Shown here piece by piece: positions 33,383 to 42,198 of a stretch of DNA of 49,206 bases. Both the position numbers and the translations under genes were made by a program. Below the pieces are notes generated by a model. It was given only the letters and a program-made list of their open reading frames with translations. It did not search any database and was not told the origin of the DNA. Source of the stretch: Mycobacterium sp. E740 (lineage in GTDB: Bacteria > Actinomycetota > Actinomycetes > Mycobacteriales > Mycobacteriaceae); assembly GCF_001672895.1 (NCBI RefSeq), contig NZ_LZKP01000209.1:1-49206 (forward strand), given 5' to 3'. Each line of letters opens with the position of its first letter. Positions within the stretch are counted from its first letter, which is position 1.

Positions 33383-35269
33383 TCAACCACACTGTCGTGT
33401 GGGTACCACCCTACGCATGCCCCCGCTGTGTCTTCGCCGTTGCAACAGCGAGAAGGCTGCGACGCCGACCGCCGTCCCAGCCGCCAGCGAGACCACCATG
33501 GCTGTCGCGGAATGCCGGTATCCGTCCTGCTGAACGACCGTGCCGACCGGGTAGAGCTCGTACAACGAGTCGGCACCGAACCGGGTGAGGTTGCTTCGCG
33601 CGCGCTCCACGGCGGCGTCGAGGAGATCGCGTGCGGCGGCGTGGTCGCGCGCGGTCACCGTGATCGTGACGACGCCGCGGACGGTGTCTGCGACCGCGGT
33701 GCTCTGGGCGCTGCCGGCGGACATCAATGCCGCGTAACTGGGCAGCACGACGTTGCGACTGCGCATGTCGAGGGCGTAGGCGTACCCGTAATCCGTCCCG
33801 GGGTTGGGCAGGATGGTGACGCGCTGACTCGCGGTATGGACACGGGTGGCCGTCGCGGTGAGGAACGCGGACAAGACGACAACTCCGAGCGCCACCGCGG
33901 CGGCGGCCGCACCGATGGTCCTCGGCCAGGCGCGCGTCGCTTCCTTCCAGTCCGGGCCGACCTTCGCGGCCATCGCACCGGCGAGCGCGAGGAGGATCCC
34001 GAAGGTTCGCAGGTAGGACAAGTGGATGAAGATGCTGGCCGTCGACCAACCGATGATCGCGGCAAGCGCGGCAGCAGCCAGGCAACGCTCGACGACGTCC
34101 GACCGCAGGGCCAGCTGTGACACCCGGACAGCGATGCACACGACGATGCCACCGACCAGGATCGCCCAACCGATGAGGCCGACGACACCGCCTTCGCAGG
34201 CGAGCTCGGCATACAGGTCGTGGGGTGCCGCTGTCGCGGGTTCGGTCACCGCCGTCGGCACGAGGCCCGAATAGCGGGGCACTTCCAGTCCGAAGCCGCC
34301 GAGCCCGAAGCCGAAGATCGGACGGTCGTCGAACATCGCCCACGCGACCTCTTGCGCTGCCATCCGCCCCGCGACGGACGGGTCGATGGTGTAGCCCGGC
34401 TGTGACCCCCAGAGATCGTTCATCAGTGCGACGAGTCGATTGCCGACGCCGGGCACCAACAGGATGAGCACCACGACCGGCAGCATCTTGACCGCCCGCC
34501 GCCGCGCGCCGGGGCCGCTTGCGACGGTCCAGACGATGAGCACCACCAGCGTCGAGATGAAGGTCCCCCGCGACTGGGTGAGGTAGATGCCGATCAGCAA
34601 GGCGAGCATCGCAGCGGCCCAGGCGACGACCACGCGCTGCTGCCCTGCGGCCCGGGCGCGCACGATCAGCGCGCCGGCCAACGGCAGTCCCATGATGAGG
34701 TGGCGACCCCAGAAGTTCGAGTCGGGCAGCGGCCCCCCGTAGCGCGGGGTGGTGACCAGTTCCCCGCTCGCTTCGGTGACTGTGGCGAACCCACCGAACG
34801 ACGCGGCGCCACCGAAGAGCAACTGGTTGACCAACGTCAGGACGCTGAGAACGGCAAGGGGCACCACCACCGCTGCGGCGACCGCCCATGGGCGCTCGGT
34901 CACCTGGATCAGCATCAGCACCACGATGACGAAGAGGAAGTCGGCTACTTCGTTGGTCAGCAGACCGAGCGAGGCGCCGACATCCTGGGCGCCGATCGCG
35001 GAGAGCAACCGGGTCAGCAGAAAGACGCCGACCAGTCCGATGAACCCGGCTGTCCACCAATTCAGTCGAGCGCGGGCGACGGGGTCACGCAGCGCCAGTC
35101 CGAGCGCGACCAGTCCGAGCAGCAGCGAAAGGCGGAACACCGAGAATGGGCCCTTACTGCCCACCACGCCGCTGACGTTGGCCACCTCGCAGACGACCAT
35201 CACGACCGTCACCAGAACTGTGCCCCGATGCCCGGACACCGCAACGCTGTCGGACACCGGCGTTCTCAC
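33383..35269 (-). CDS. O-antigen ligase/Wzy-type polymerase with C-terminal Wzz-like extension
   Basis: In this 628-residue protein about residues 1-476 are a polytopic membrane region (roughly eleven to thirteen TMs) with a large outer loop, containing NFWGRHLIMGLPLAGALI, LTQSRGTFISTLVVL and FGFGLGGFGLEVPRYSGLVP, like O-antigen ligase/Wzy polymerases. The last part is unusual: an extracytoplasmic stretch of about 110 residues (477-587) followed by another TM (588-609) and a basic tail. This arrangement resembles a chain-length regulator domain fused to the polymerase. GTG 35269 overlaps the stop of the separate Wzz-like gene. It would polymerise or transfer lipid-linked repeats outside the membrane. 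Confidence 0.78.
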   Translation of the reverse strand: MRTPVSDSVAVSGHRGTVLVTVVMVVCEVANVSGVVGSKGPFSVFRLSLLLGLVALGLALRDPVARARLNWWTAGFIGLVGVFLLTRLLSAIGAQDVGASLGLLTNEVADFLFVIVVLMLIQVTERPWAVAAAVVVPLAVLSVLTLVNQLLFGGAASFGGFATVTEASGELVTTPRYGGPLPDSNFWGRHLIMGLPLAGALIVRARAAGQQRVVVAWAAAMLALLIGIYLTQSRGTFISTLVVLIVWTVASGPGARRRAVKMLPVVVLILLVPGVGNRLVALMNDLWGSQPGYTIDPSVAGRMAAQEVAWAMFDDRPIFGFGLGGFGLEVPRYSGLVPTAVTEPATAAPHDLYAELACEGGVVGLIGWAILVGGIVVCIAVRVSQLALRSDVVERCLAAAALAAIIGWSTASIFIHLSYLRTFGILLALAGAMAAKVGPDWKEATRAWPRTIGAAAAAVALGVVVLSAFLTATATRVHTASQRVTILPNPGTDYGYAYALDMRSRNVVLPSYAALMSAGSAQSTAVADTVRGVVTITVTARDHAAARDLLDAAVERARSNLTRFGADSLYELYPVGTVVQQDGYRHSATAMVVSLAAGTAVGVAAFSLLQRRRHSGGMRRVVPTRQCG

Positions 35270-35952
35270 CGAGACGGCGTCCCGGGCGGTGGTGAGCTGG
35301 TGTCGAGTTCCGCGGTGTCGGCGTCGCGCGTGCCGGGGGCGCTGCCGCTGCGGTCACGGTGCAGTCCCCGTCGAGGTCGGCTCCCGGTCCACCAGCTGAT
35401 GAGAATTCCGATGCCCGCACCGAGCACCAGGCCGACGATTCCGGCGGTGCCCAGGACTTGAATGCCGCTGGGGCCCAACGGCTGTGCGCTACCGGCCGGC
35501 GGTTTGACCACTTCGAGGCGGAACGGACCTGATACCGCGGTCGCCGCGCCGTCCGCGTCGTACAAGACCGCGCTCAGTGCGGCTTCTGCGGCCGCTGCGG
35601 AGTTGGCGTCGATGGTCACTTCGATCAGCGTCGTGTCGCGCACCGCGCCGGCCGAAAGGGCCAGCTCCGAGGCGGGCACCCCGGCGGCCGCGGCAGCGGC
35701 CTGCAGCCACGTGGGTTGACCCAGGACGATCGCCGCCGAACGTGTCGCCTGGCCGTGGTTGAGCACCTCCCAGTAGCCGGCGGCGTCGCTGGTGGGTATG
35801 TAGGAAGCCGGCAACATCGCGAGCGTCGCCTGGGCCCGGAATTTCTGTAGATGCCCGACGAGAAAGAAGGCGACCAGAACGCTTGCGAGCATTCCGATCG
35901 CCGCGCAGACGGCCACGAAAAGCCACCGCCGCCCAGACAGGTTTCTGAGCAC
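35266..35952 (-). CDS. Wzz-like chain-length determinant / polysaccharide co-polymerase
   Basis: This 228-residue protein has two TMs (about 10-32 and 164-188) flanking a periplasm-side domain. A Pro-rich stretch (KPPAGSAQPLGPSG) sits before TM2, the hallmark of Wzz/Wzc-type co-polymerases. The cytosolic tail is short and has no kinase Walker motifs. GTG 35952 was chosen over the ATG at 35994 because GAAAGGGGG lies just upstream and the resulting N-terminus leads straight into TM1. It lies between the Wzx flippase and the polymerase, as in Wzx/Wzy loci, and probably sets glycan length. Confidence 0.72.
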   Translation of the reverse strand: MLRNLSGRRWLFVAVCAAIGMLASVLVAFFLVGHLQKFRAQATLAMLPASYIPTSDAAGYWEVLNHGQATRSAAIVLGQPTWLQAAAAAAGVPASELALSAGAVRDTTLIEVTIDANSAAAAEAALSAVLYDADGAATAVSGPFRLEVVKPPAGSAQPLGPSGIQVLGTAGIVGLVLGAGIGILISWWTGSRPRRGLHRDRSGSAPGTRDADTAELDTSSPPPGTPSR

Positions 35953-35974
35953 GGCGTCCCCCTTTCCGCGACCC

Positions 35975-37492
35975 TCAGTCGCGCCGCGCCGCATACGCCG
36001 GTCGCCGCAGCAGCGAGCGAATAGCTGACAACCCCTGATCGAAGAGCCCGCGTGCAGTGAGTCGTAGCACCAATAGGTAGCACACGATCCCGGCGAATGC
36101 GGCCAGCGTGAGTTCTATCGGGTCGGCCAGTTTCCTGGTGGCGTAGGTGATGCCCACCATGACGAGCGCCATCGCGGCCGCTGCCGGGATCGGCTGCAGA
36201 GTCGCCTTCGCCAGGCTGCTGATGGGCAGCCCCGTCACCACTCTCACCAACGCGAAGTTCGCCACGAGGGGAATGAACTCGGCGATCAGCAACACCAGGG
36301 CGACCATGACGATGCTCCGCCCAGCCGCCCAGTAGATCGGCCATGCGAGGACGAGCAGTTTCGCCGCGCCGGTCGCAGTGAGGAGCCCCGGGCGTCCGAT
36401 CGCCTTGAAGACGTCGCCGGCGTGAAACGACGTCGAGTGGACCAGCCCGTACATGGACAGCACCGCCAGCACGGGCGCTGCCTCGGCGTATTGATGCCCG
36501 TAGAGAGTGCCGATCACGGCTGGGGCCGCGGCGGCCAGGGCAACGCAGATGGGTGCTGTGAGCGGAACGACGACGGACAGGACCTGCCGGTAGTGCTCGC
36601 CGACGTCGCGACGCTGCTCCTGCAGCCGGGAGAGCGAACTGAACAGCACCTCGCTGATGACCACGCACAGGTTGAGGACGAGCAGCTCGGGGATGCGGAA
36701 CGCCAGGGTGTACAAGCCCAGCGCGGTGTCGCCGAGCCGCAATCCGATCGCCGCGTAGTCGACGTTCGCGATGCCGAACGCCAACAAGGTGACACCCGTG
36801 ACGGATGCTCCGTACCCCACGAGATTGCGCGCCTCTGCGGCGTCGAAGCCGTACCGGAGTTTGGTGCGAGCGACCAACCAGTACAAGACGGTGAGCGCGA
36901 CGGTGCCGGCGAGCTGACCGTAGACCAGGCTCCAGACGCCGAAACCCGCAACCGCCAACGCGATTGTGAGAGCGGCCTTGATGACGGCGGCGAAGAACTC
37001 CGGCCACAACCTTCTTCTGAAATCGAGCCGCCGGCGCAGGAACGAGTTCGGCAGGATGCCGATGGCGGAGATCGTGACCGCGACGGCGAGTACCCGCACG
37101 ATGTTGGTCAGCTCGGGTTGTCCGAGAAGCGATCCGGCCAGCGGCGCGGCTGCGGCGAGTGCCCCGCCGGACAGCAGGCCGAAGACGGTGACGATGGTCA
37201 ACCCCGTCGGCGCGAATCGGCTCCAGGAACCGGGGCTCTGCACCAGGGCGGCGCCGACACCGAGGTCTTTGATGTAGTCGAAAAAGTTGATGATCAGCAG
37301 CGCCAGCGCGAACAGGCCGAAGTCGGCGGGATCGAGCAGCCGCGCCACGACCACCGTGGTGATCAGGGCAGAGCTCTTGCTCAGGCCGAAGACGAGGTAG
37401 TTCCAGGCGGCCTGACGTCCCGTCGACGAGACGGCGGGGGGAGTCGGTTCGTCGACGTCGGGGCTCGCTGGTTTCTGTTTCCTCAGCCGCAT
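35975..37492 (-). CDS. Wzx-type polysaccharide flippase (PST/MOP family)
   Basis: This 505-residue polytopic protein has about twelve to fourteen TMs. Its N-terminal region (AWNYLVFGLSKSSALITTVV and ARLLDPADFGLFALALLIIN) is typical of oligosaccharide flippases, followed by LNLCVVISEVLFSSLSRLQE and GTLYGHQYAEAAPVLAVLSM. It would move undecaprenyl- or decaprenyl-linked oligosaccharide across the membrane for Wzy-type polymerisation. Start ATG 37492 lies 15 bp after the fkbM-type gene. The following Wzz-like gene begins 22 bp downstream. Confidence 0.85.
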   Translation of the reverse strand: MRLRKQKPASPDVDEPTPPAVSSTGRQAAWNYLVFGLSKSSALITTVVVARLLDPADFGLFALALLIINFFDYIKDLGVGAALVQSPGSWSRFAPTGLTIVTVFGLLSGGALAAAAPLAGSLLGQPELTNIVRVLAVAVTISAIGILPNSFLRRRLDFRRRLWPEFFAAVIKAALTIALAVAGFGVWSLVYGQLAGTVALTVLYWLVARTKLRYGFDAAEARNLVGYGASVTGVTLLAFGIANVDYAAIGLRLGDTALGLYTLAFRIPELLVLNLCVVISEVLFSSLSRLQEQRRDVGEHYRQVLSVVVPLTAPICVALAAAAPAVIGTLYGHQYAEAAPVLAVLSMYGLVHSTSFHAGDVFKAIGRPGLLTATGAAKLLVLAWPIYWAAGRSIVMVALVLLIAEFIPLVANFALVRVVTGLPISSLAKATLQPIPAAAAMALVMVGITYATRKLADPIELTLAAFAGIVCYLLVLRLTARGLFDQGLSAIRSLLRRPAYAARRD

Positions 37493-37507
37493 GGCATCGG
37501 GTGGTGC

Positions 37508-38323
37508 TCAGCGCGTTGCGAACAGGTAGTCGCTTGCCCAGGGACGCGGGTCGTCATCGCGCCTGCGCACGGTGAAACCCGCGTCCACCAACAACTCGTA
37601 CACGGCATCCTTGGTCCGGTAGGAACCGTCTCCCGTTTCCTCGGCCAAGAAGTCGTGGCATCCGATCGCCGCGTGACGCACCAGCGGCAGCACCTCGGAA
37701 CCGCCTTGCAGCGCAGGCAATTCGGCGCCTTCGATGTTCATCTTGAGGAAGTCGATGCGTTCCAGACCATACTTGCCGACCAGATCGGTGAGGGTCAGCG
37801 CCGGCACCTCGACCCCGTCGGAACCGATTCTGTTCTCGTAGCTGACTTCGGTCGGCAGGTCGCTGATCATGACCGGTCGGTCGGAATCCATGACGGCCGC
37901 ATGAACCAACTTCACGTTGGTCACCCCGTTGAGTTGGCAGGTGCGTTGCAGGGTGGCAAAAGTCGCGGGATGCGCTTCGACCGCAACGACATTGCCCGAG
38001 GGGCCCACCCAGCGGGCGAAGGGCAGTGTCTCCGAGCCGATTCCAGCGCCGATGTCGAGTACCACGTCGCCGGGCTTCACCGTGTAATGGGGAAGGAAGA
38101 CGTCCCGCGTGAAAGCTTCGCTCTCCTCGATGCCCATTCCTTGTGGCCTCGGCAGCAGCGTGACCCCAGCCGGGGTGCGTTTCAGCCAGGACCCCGACGG
38201 GCGGTCGTACGTGAATCGTGCTTGTTCCCCTGCGGCTTTGGCTCGTCGATTCGCCACAACGGTGATCAGCGGTCGGCCGGGCCCACGGTTGAGCGCACGA
38301 AAAATCGCGTGTTTGAGGGCCAC
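37508..38323 (-). CDS. FkbM-type SAM-dependent methyltransferase
   Basis: This 271-residue protein has SAM motif I in DVVLDIGAGIGSETLPFARW, an acidic loop (VVAVEAHPATFATLQR) and the FkbM-type DFLKMNIEGAELPALQG. Such enzymes O-methylate sugars, so it probably caps or decorates the glycan made by this locus. GTG 38323 (VALKHAIFRALN) was chosen; the longer ORF to 38443 would run past the divergent galE start. It is the first gene of the minus-strand operon fkbM-wzx-wzz-wzy-secreted protein-GT-tandem GT, which spans about 9.4 kb. Confidence 0.8.
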   Translation of the reverse strand: MALKHAIFRALNRGPGRPLITVVANRRAKAAGEQARFTYDRPSGSWLKRTPAGVTLLPRPQGMGIEESEAFTRDVFLPHYTVKPGDVVLDIGAGIGSETLPFARWVGPSGNVVAVEAHPATFATLQRTCQLNGVTNVKLVHAAVMDSDRPVMISDLPTEVSYENRIGSDGVEVPALTLTDLVGKYGLERIDFLKMNIEGAELPALQGGSEVLPLVRHAAIGCHDFLAEETGDGSYRTKDAVYELLVDAGFTVRRRDDDPRPWASDYLFATR

Positions 38324-38398
38324 ATCGCGACGATAACATCGCCGTAGTGGCCACACGGTCCATTGAAAGACAGCCGTATGACGGCATAGGAGTGTGCG
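38324..38398. promoter_or_regulatory. Divergent promoter region of the glycan locus with palindrome
   Basis: The 75-bp gap between the fkbM-type gene and galE must hold both promoters. A perfect palindrome, GCCGTATGACGGC (38373-38385), ends 13 bp before the galE GTG and could be an operator. No clear -10/-35 pair is seen, and no KstR or KstR2 site is present, so this locus is probably regulated separately from sterols. Confidence 0.4.
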
Positions 38399-39361
38399 GT
38401 GAGAGTTCTGGTTACGGGCGGGGCAGGCTACATCGGTTCGCACGTCGTGCGGTCATTGCAGAACAGTGGCCACACGGCCGCGGTCCTCGATGACTTCTCG
38501 ACCGGCAGCCGAACCCGCCTGTCCGCCGAAGCCCCTGTCTTCGCCGGATCGTTACTGGACGCCGCCTTCGTCGAAGAATCGCTGAACGCTTTCTCTGCAG
38601 ACGCCGTCGTTCACATCGCCGCCAAGAAAGCCGTCGAGGAGTCGGTCGCCAACCCGCTCTTCTATTACGAGGAGAACGTCATCGGGCTGCAACGTGTGCT
38701 CTCGGCGATGATCCGAGCCGGGACACGCCGGATCCTGTTCTCGTCCAGCGCGGCGGTATACGGGGCACAAGCCTGCAGCCCGGTCACCGAGACCTCGCCG
38801 ACCGAACCCTCGTCTCCATATGGCTGGACGAAACTGATGTGTGAGCAGATGATCCGCGACGTCGCAGCAGCCCACGACTTGAACTGGTCAGCACTGCGTT
38901 ACTTCAACGTCGCGGGCGCCGCCGACCCGCAACTGGCCGACCGCGGTGAGAACAACTTGATACCGAAAGTATTCAGAGCGATCAGTTCGGGTGTGCCGCC
39001 CCAGGTTTACGGAGACAGCTACCCGACGCCGGATGGCTCGTGCATCCGTGACTACATCCATGTCAACGATGTCGCGGACGCGCATACCGCTGTGCTGAAC
39101 CAGATGGCGAACGCCCCACTGGGCAGTGTCTACAACATCGGAACCGGCACTGGCACAAGCGTTCTGGACATCATGGCAGCGGTTCGTCAGGTGACGGGCG
39201 TCGATTTCGAGTACGAGATCAGCGCGCCACGACCGGGTGATCCCGCAGACGTCGTCGCCGATCCCACCAAGATCCGCACCGAGCTCGGCTGGGCATCGAC
39301 CCACGATCTGCACGACACCGTCGAGAGTGCCTGGCGAGCTTGGTCCGCCCCGCCAGCCTGA
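38399..39361 (+). CDS. galE: UDP-glucose 4-epimerase (GalE-type extended SDR)
   Basis: This 320-residue nucleotide-sugar epimerase has the NAD motif TGGAGYIG at residues 6-13, the catalytic serine block SSSAAVYG and YGWTK (Tyr141, Lys145), followed by RYFNVAGA and the substrate segment GSCIRDYIHVNDVADAH. It should interconvert UDP-glucose and UDP-galactose, supplying a galactose donor for the neighbouring transferases. GTG 38399 reads straight into the first strand (MRVLVTGG). It is divergent from the glycan operon. Paralogues elsewhere in a mycobacterial genome are likely, so the symbol reflects family and not a unique locus. Confidence 0.87.
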   Translation: MRVLVTGGAGYIGSHVVRSLQNSGHTAAVLDDFSTGSRTRLSAEAPVFAGSLLDAAFVEESLNAFSADAVVHIAAKKAVEESVANPLFYYEENVIGLQRVLSAMIRAGTRRILFSSSAAVYGAQACSPVTETSPTEPSSPYGWTKLMCEQMIRDVAAAHDLNWSALRYFNVAGAADPQLADRGENNLIPKVFRAISSGVPPQVYGDSYPTPDGSCIRDYIHVNDVADAHTAVLNQMANAPLGSVYNIGTGTGTSVLDIMAAVRQVTGVDFEYEISAPRPGDPADVVADPTKIRTELGWASTHDLHDTVESAWRAWSAPPA

Positions 39362-39454
39362 CGACATGCATGCGGTGATCAGCGACCGATTGCGCTGGTG
39401 CAACGCTACTATCGGGTACCCGCATCGACCCATCTCCGCGGCGAAAGGCAGGCT

Positions 39455-41458
39455 GTGATCGGGCGAATCTGGTCAGCACTGATCGTCACGGGATGCCTCG
39501 CTGCTCTACAGGTGATCGGTGTTCCGAGTGCGGCGATCGGCCAGCCGCCCGGCGATGCCCCGCCACCGGACATCACCTTCAGCGGGCAGCAACTCGGCAT
39601 GAGCCAGCAGCTGTCTTTCAGAGGTCACGACGCGACACAGAAGGTCTCGATCCCCGTGCCGGAGGGACTCTCGCCGACCACCTTCTCCGGAATGCTCGAA
39701 TCGGCCAGCAACATACCCTCGGGCTACCTGGAAGCGCAGACCGTGGACGGACGGTCCCTGGGCTCGGTTCCGGTACCGAACTTCTCCGCTGAGCGGCCGG
39801 CGGCACCCTTCTCCTTCGACATCCGCTCCGTTCCGGTGGTGGGCCATCAGGCTCAACTGAATCTGGCCCTGCGGGTCTCCGGTACCGAGGCGGTGTGTTC
39901 CCCACCGCCGACCCTGACCGTGGGCAACTTCAGCACCGCGTTCACCGGGAACGCCCGGCCCCCCACGACGATCGAGGAATTCCTCCCGGCGATCGCACCC
40001 GTCTTCGACATCTACGTCGATCCGCAGCCGACCGACGCCGAGAAACTCACCGCGCTCAGCCTCGTTGCCGCGGTGACCAAGTACTACCAGCCGGCACCGG
40101 TCAAGATCGATCTTCGCCCGCTGCCCCGCGCCACCCCGGTGCCCCCGCCTGACCGCGACGTCTCGACCCGCGCCATCCTCATCCGTGACGTCGACGAGCC
40201 GAATCCCGGTGTGCGTCTGGTCACCGATGCGGGGCCGCCCTTCCTCGCCATGTCGGGACAAGGCGACGCCCTGACCCGGCAGGCTCGGCTGTTCCGGGAC
40301 GGCCTGCAGAAAGTGGCACAGGCGGGCGAGGTCAGCGTCGAATCCGCCGATCCCCCGGTGGTTGACAAAACCAGCAGGTCGACCTTCGGTCAGCTCGGCA
40401 TCACCGGTCGTACCTCAGTGCTGGGAGAGTCCTACATCTATCTGAATCTCGCTCCCGCGATGGCCACAGCGGGCAAGCCGAGCGTCCTCGACATCCGCCT
40501 GCTGGCGAACTACACGCCGGTCAGCGAAGACCAGAAGGGGACGATGATCGTCGCCATGGGCGACATCGTGCTCGCCACCGTGCGCCTCGACGCGTCCGGA
40601 CGTGTGGACAGCCGCATCGCGATACCCGCCGACCTCTCCGCCCGCGATCAGGACGTGACCCTGACCATCAGGTACGAGCCCGACCCGCGCGCCTGCAGCC
40701 CACTGACCTTGCCGATGAACTTCGAGCTCGATCCCATGTCGACGACTTCCCTTCGGCCCGGCGGTCCCGTGGCGATGGGCGGCTTCGCTTCGCTTCCGCA
40801 GGCATTCGTGCCCAAATTCAAAGTGGCGTTCGACAACAGCGACCCCGACGAACTCGTTCACGCGGCGACGATCATCGGTCTCATCCAGCGGCTGTCGCCG
40901 ACCGCGCTGACACCCGAGCTGGTGAGCCTCGACGATGCCGCGGCGAGCGACACCAGCGCGTTGATCATCGCCAGCGGGCAGTCGGTGCACGAACACGCCC
41001 TCGATCCACCGATTGACCCGACCGGTGACAAGTCCAAGATCGACCTGCCGTCTTCGGCAGTGGTCGACGTCGCCTCCGGGCTGGCCGCACTCCAGAGCTA
41101 TGCGCAGAACAATCGGACGGTCGTGCTGTTGACCGCGTCGGGCCCGTGGACCCTCGCGACACCGCTCTTCGACTACTTGGCCAGGCTGAACCAGGGCTGG
41201 CGCGATCTGAGCGGCGATGTGCTCGTCGTCGGCCAGGGCGGGAACCCGCAAGACATCACGGTCCGATCCGATGGACCGGTGATGGTGGGCGCGAGCCAGC
41301 GTGCCGGTGCCTCGAGCTCAGGCGCCGAGCAGCCCGAGGACACGAGATTGCCCTGGTACGAGTGGATCCTGATCGGGGCGGGAGCGCTCATCGTCCTCGC
41401 CGGCGCAATCTATCTGGTCTCCAGAAGATTTCGCGAAGCCAACCGAGCGCCGCGGTAG
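39455..41458 (+). CDS. Large secreted, C-terminally anchored BcsB-like protein
   Basis: This 667-residue protein has an N-terminal signal or TM (about 1-30, ending VPSAAIGQPP), a roughly 600-residue outer part and a single C-terminal TM (about 636-655, EWILIGAGALIVLAGAIYLV) with a basic tail. The beta-rich repeats, with YIYLNLAPAMATAGKPSVLD and VTLTIRYEPDPRACSPLTLP, resemble the carbohydrate-binding and flavodoxin-like modules of BcsB, the cellulose-synthase partner; this is a tentative match. No BcsA-like GT2 synthase is in the window. GTG 39455 follows GAAAGGCAG. It lies 93 bp after galE with no other gene in the gap. It may bind or guide an exported glycan. Confidence 0.6.
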   Translation: MIGRIWSALIVTGCLAALQVIGVPSAAIGQPPGDAPPPDITFSGQQLGMSQQLSFRGHDATQKVSIPVPEGLSPTTFSGMLESASNIPSGYLEAQTVDGRSLGSVPVPNFSAERPAAPFSFDIRSVPVVGHQAQLNLALRVSGTEAVCSPPPTLTVGNFSTAFTGNARPPTTIEEFLPAIAPVFDIYVDPQPTDAEKLTALSLVAAVTKYYQPAPVKIDLRPLPRATPVPPPDRDVSTRAILIRDVDEPNPGVRLVTDAGPPFLAMSGQGDALTRQARLFRDGLQKVAQAGEVSVESADPPVVDKTSRSTFGQLGITGRTSVLGESYIYLNLAPAMATAGKPSVLDIRLLANYTPVSEDQKGTMIVAMGDIVLATVRLDASGRVDSRIAIPADLSARDQDVTLTIRYEPDPRACSPLTLPMNFELDPMSTTSLRPGGPVAMGGFASLPQAFVPKFKVAFDNSDPDELVHAATIIGLIQRLSPTALTPELVSLDDAAASDTSALIIASGQSVHEHALDPPIDPTGDKSKIDLPSSAVVDVASGLAALQSYAQNNRTVVLLTASGPWTLATPLFDYLARLNQGWRDLSGDVLVVGQGGNPQDITVRSDGPVMVGASQRAGASSSGAEQPEDTRLPWYEWILIGAGALIVLAGAIYLVSRRFREANRAPR

Positions 41459-41504
41459 CGGACAGTCGAACGGCCGGCGCCCACTCCTACTACTCTCTTG
41501 AAAC

Positions 41505-42173
41505 GTGACCTCGTCTCAGCCACCGGACCGGTTCGACGCACCGCTGACGGTGGACCCGCGCCCGGCGCGGCGGCAGCGTGACCTCAAGCCCCTGATCGCC
41601 GGCGCCGCGGTCGTCGGCGCCGTGGCGGTGATAGTGGGCGGCGTTGTGCTCTGGTGGCCCTCCGCCGATGACACAGAACCGCATTCGAGCGCCGGCGAAA
41701 CGTCGTCGGCGGCAACGGGATCGGCCGGCGGATCGGAACCCGCACAGGACGCAGAGCAAGCCCAGTTGTTGCGTCTCGTGCCGCGGGGGTATCCACCCGG
41801 GGCATGCAAGACCACCGCTACGCCGGAAAACGCACTGGCGCAGGTGGATTGCGATCGGAACAACGACCCGGACGGCCCGGTGTCGGCAAACTACCGCCTC
41901 TTCGGCGAAAAGGCTGCCCTGCAAGCCGAGTTCGACGCCGCGATCGCAACAGCCAGCCGGGTCAACTGCCCGGGCAATATCCAGTCTCCCGGGCCGTGGC
42001 GGCGCAACGCGACGCCCGACCGGGTGAGCGGGCAGTTGTTCTGCGGTCTTCAGGACGGCAAGCCGATAGTCGTCTGGAGCGACGAGCCCCGGATGACGGT
42101 CAGCGCCGTCCGAGCGGGGGCCGATGGCCCGACCTTCCCACAGCTGTACGCGTGGTGGTCTTCCCACTCGTGA
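41505..42173 (+). CDS. Single-TM protein with Cys-containing outer domain
   Basis: This 222-residue protein has a cytosolic N-terminus rich in Pro and Arg, a TM at about 29-50 (LIAGAAVVGAVAVIVGGVVL), a Ser/Gly/Glu linker and an outer domain of about 130 residues with four cysteines (PGACKT, VDCDRN, VNCPGN and LFCGLQ), enough for two disulfides. The layout resembles the extracellular sensor part of some mycobacterial Ser/Thr kinases, but no kinase domain is present. The function is unknown. GTG 41505 lies 46 bp after the BcsB-like gene, so the two may be co-transcribed. Confidence 0.65.
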   Translation: MTSSQPPDRFDAPLTVDPRPARRQRDLKPLIAGAAVVGAVAVIVGGVVLWWPSADDTEPHSSAGETSSAATGSAGGSEPAQDAEQAQLLRLVPRGYPPGACKTTATPENALAQVDCDRNNDPDGPVSANYRLFGEKAALQAEFDAAIATASRVNCPGNIQSPGPWRRNATPDRVSGQLFCGLQDGKPIVVWSDEPRMTVSAVRAGADGPTFPQLYAWWSSHS

Positions 42174-42198
42174 CGGCGCTGACCGTAAGCGCTATCCG

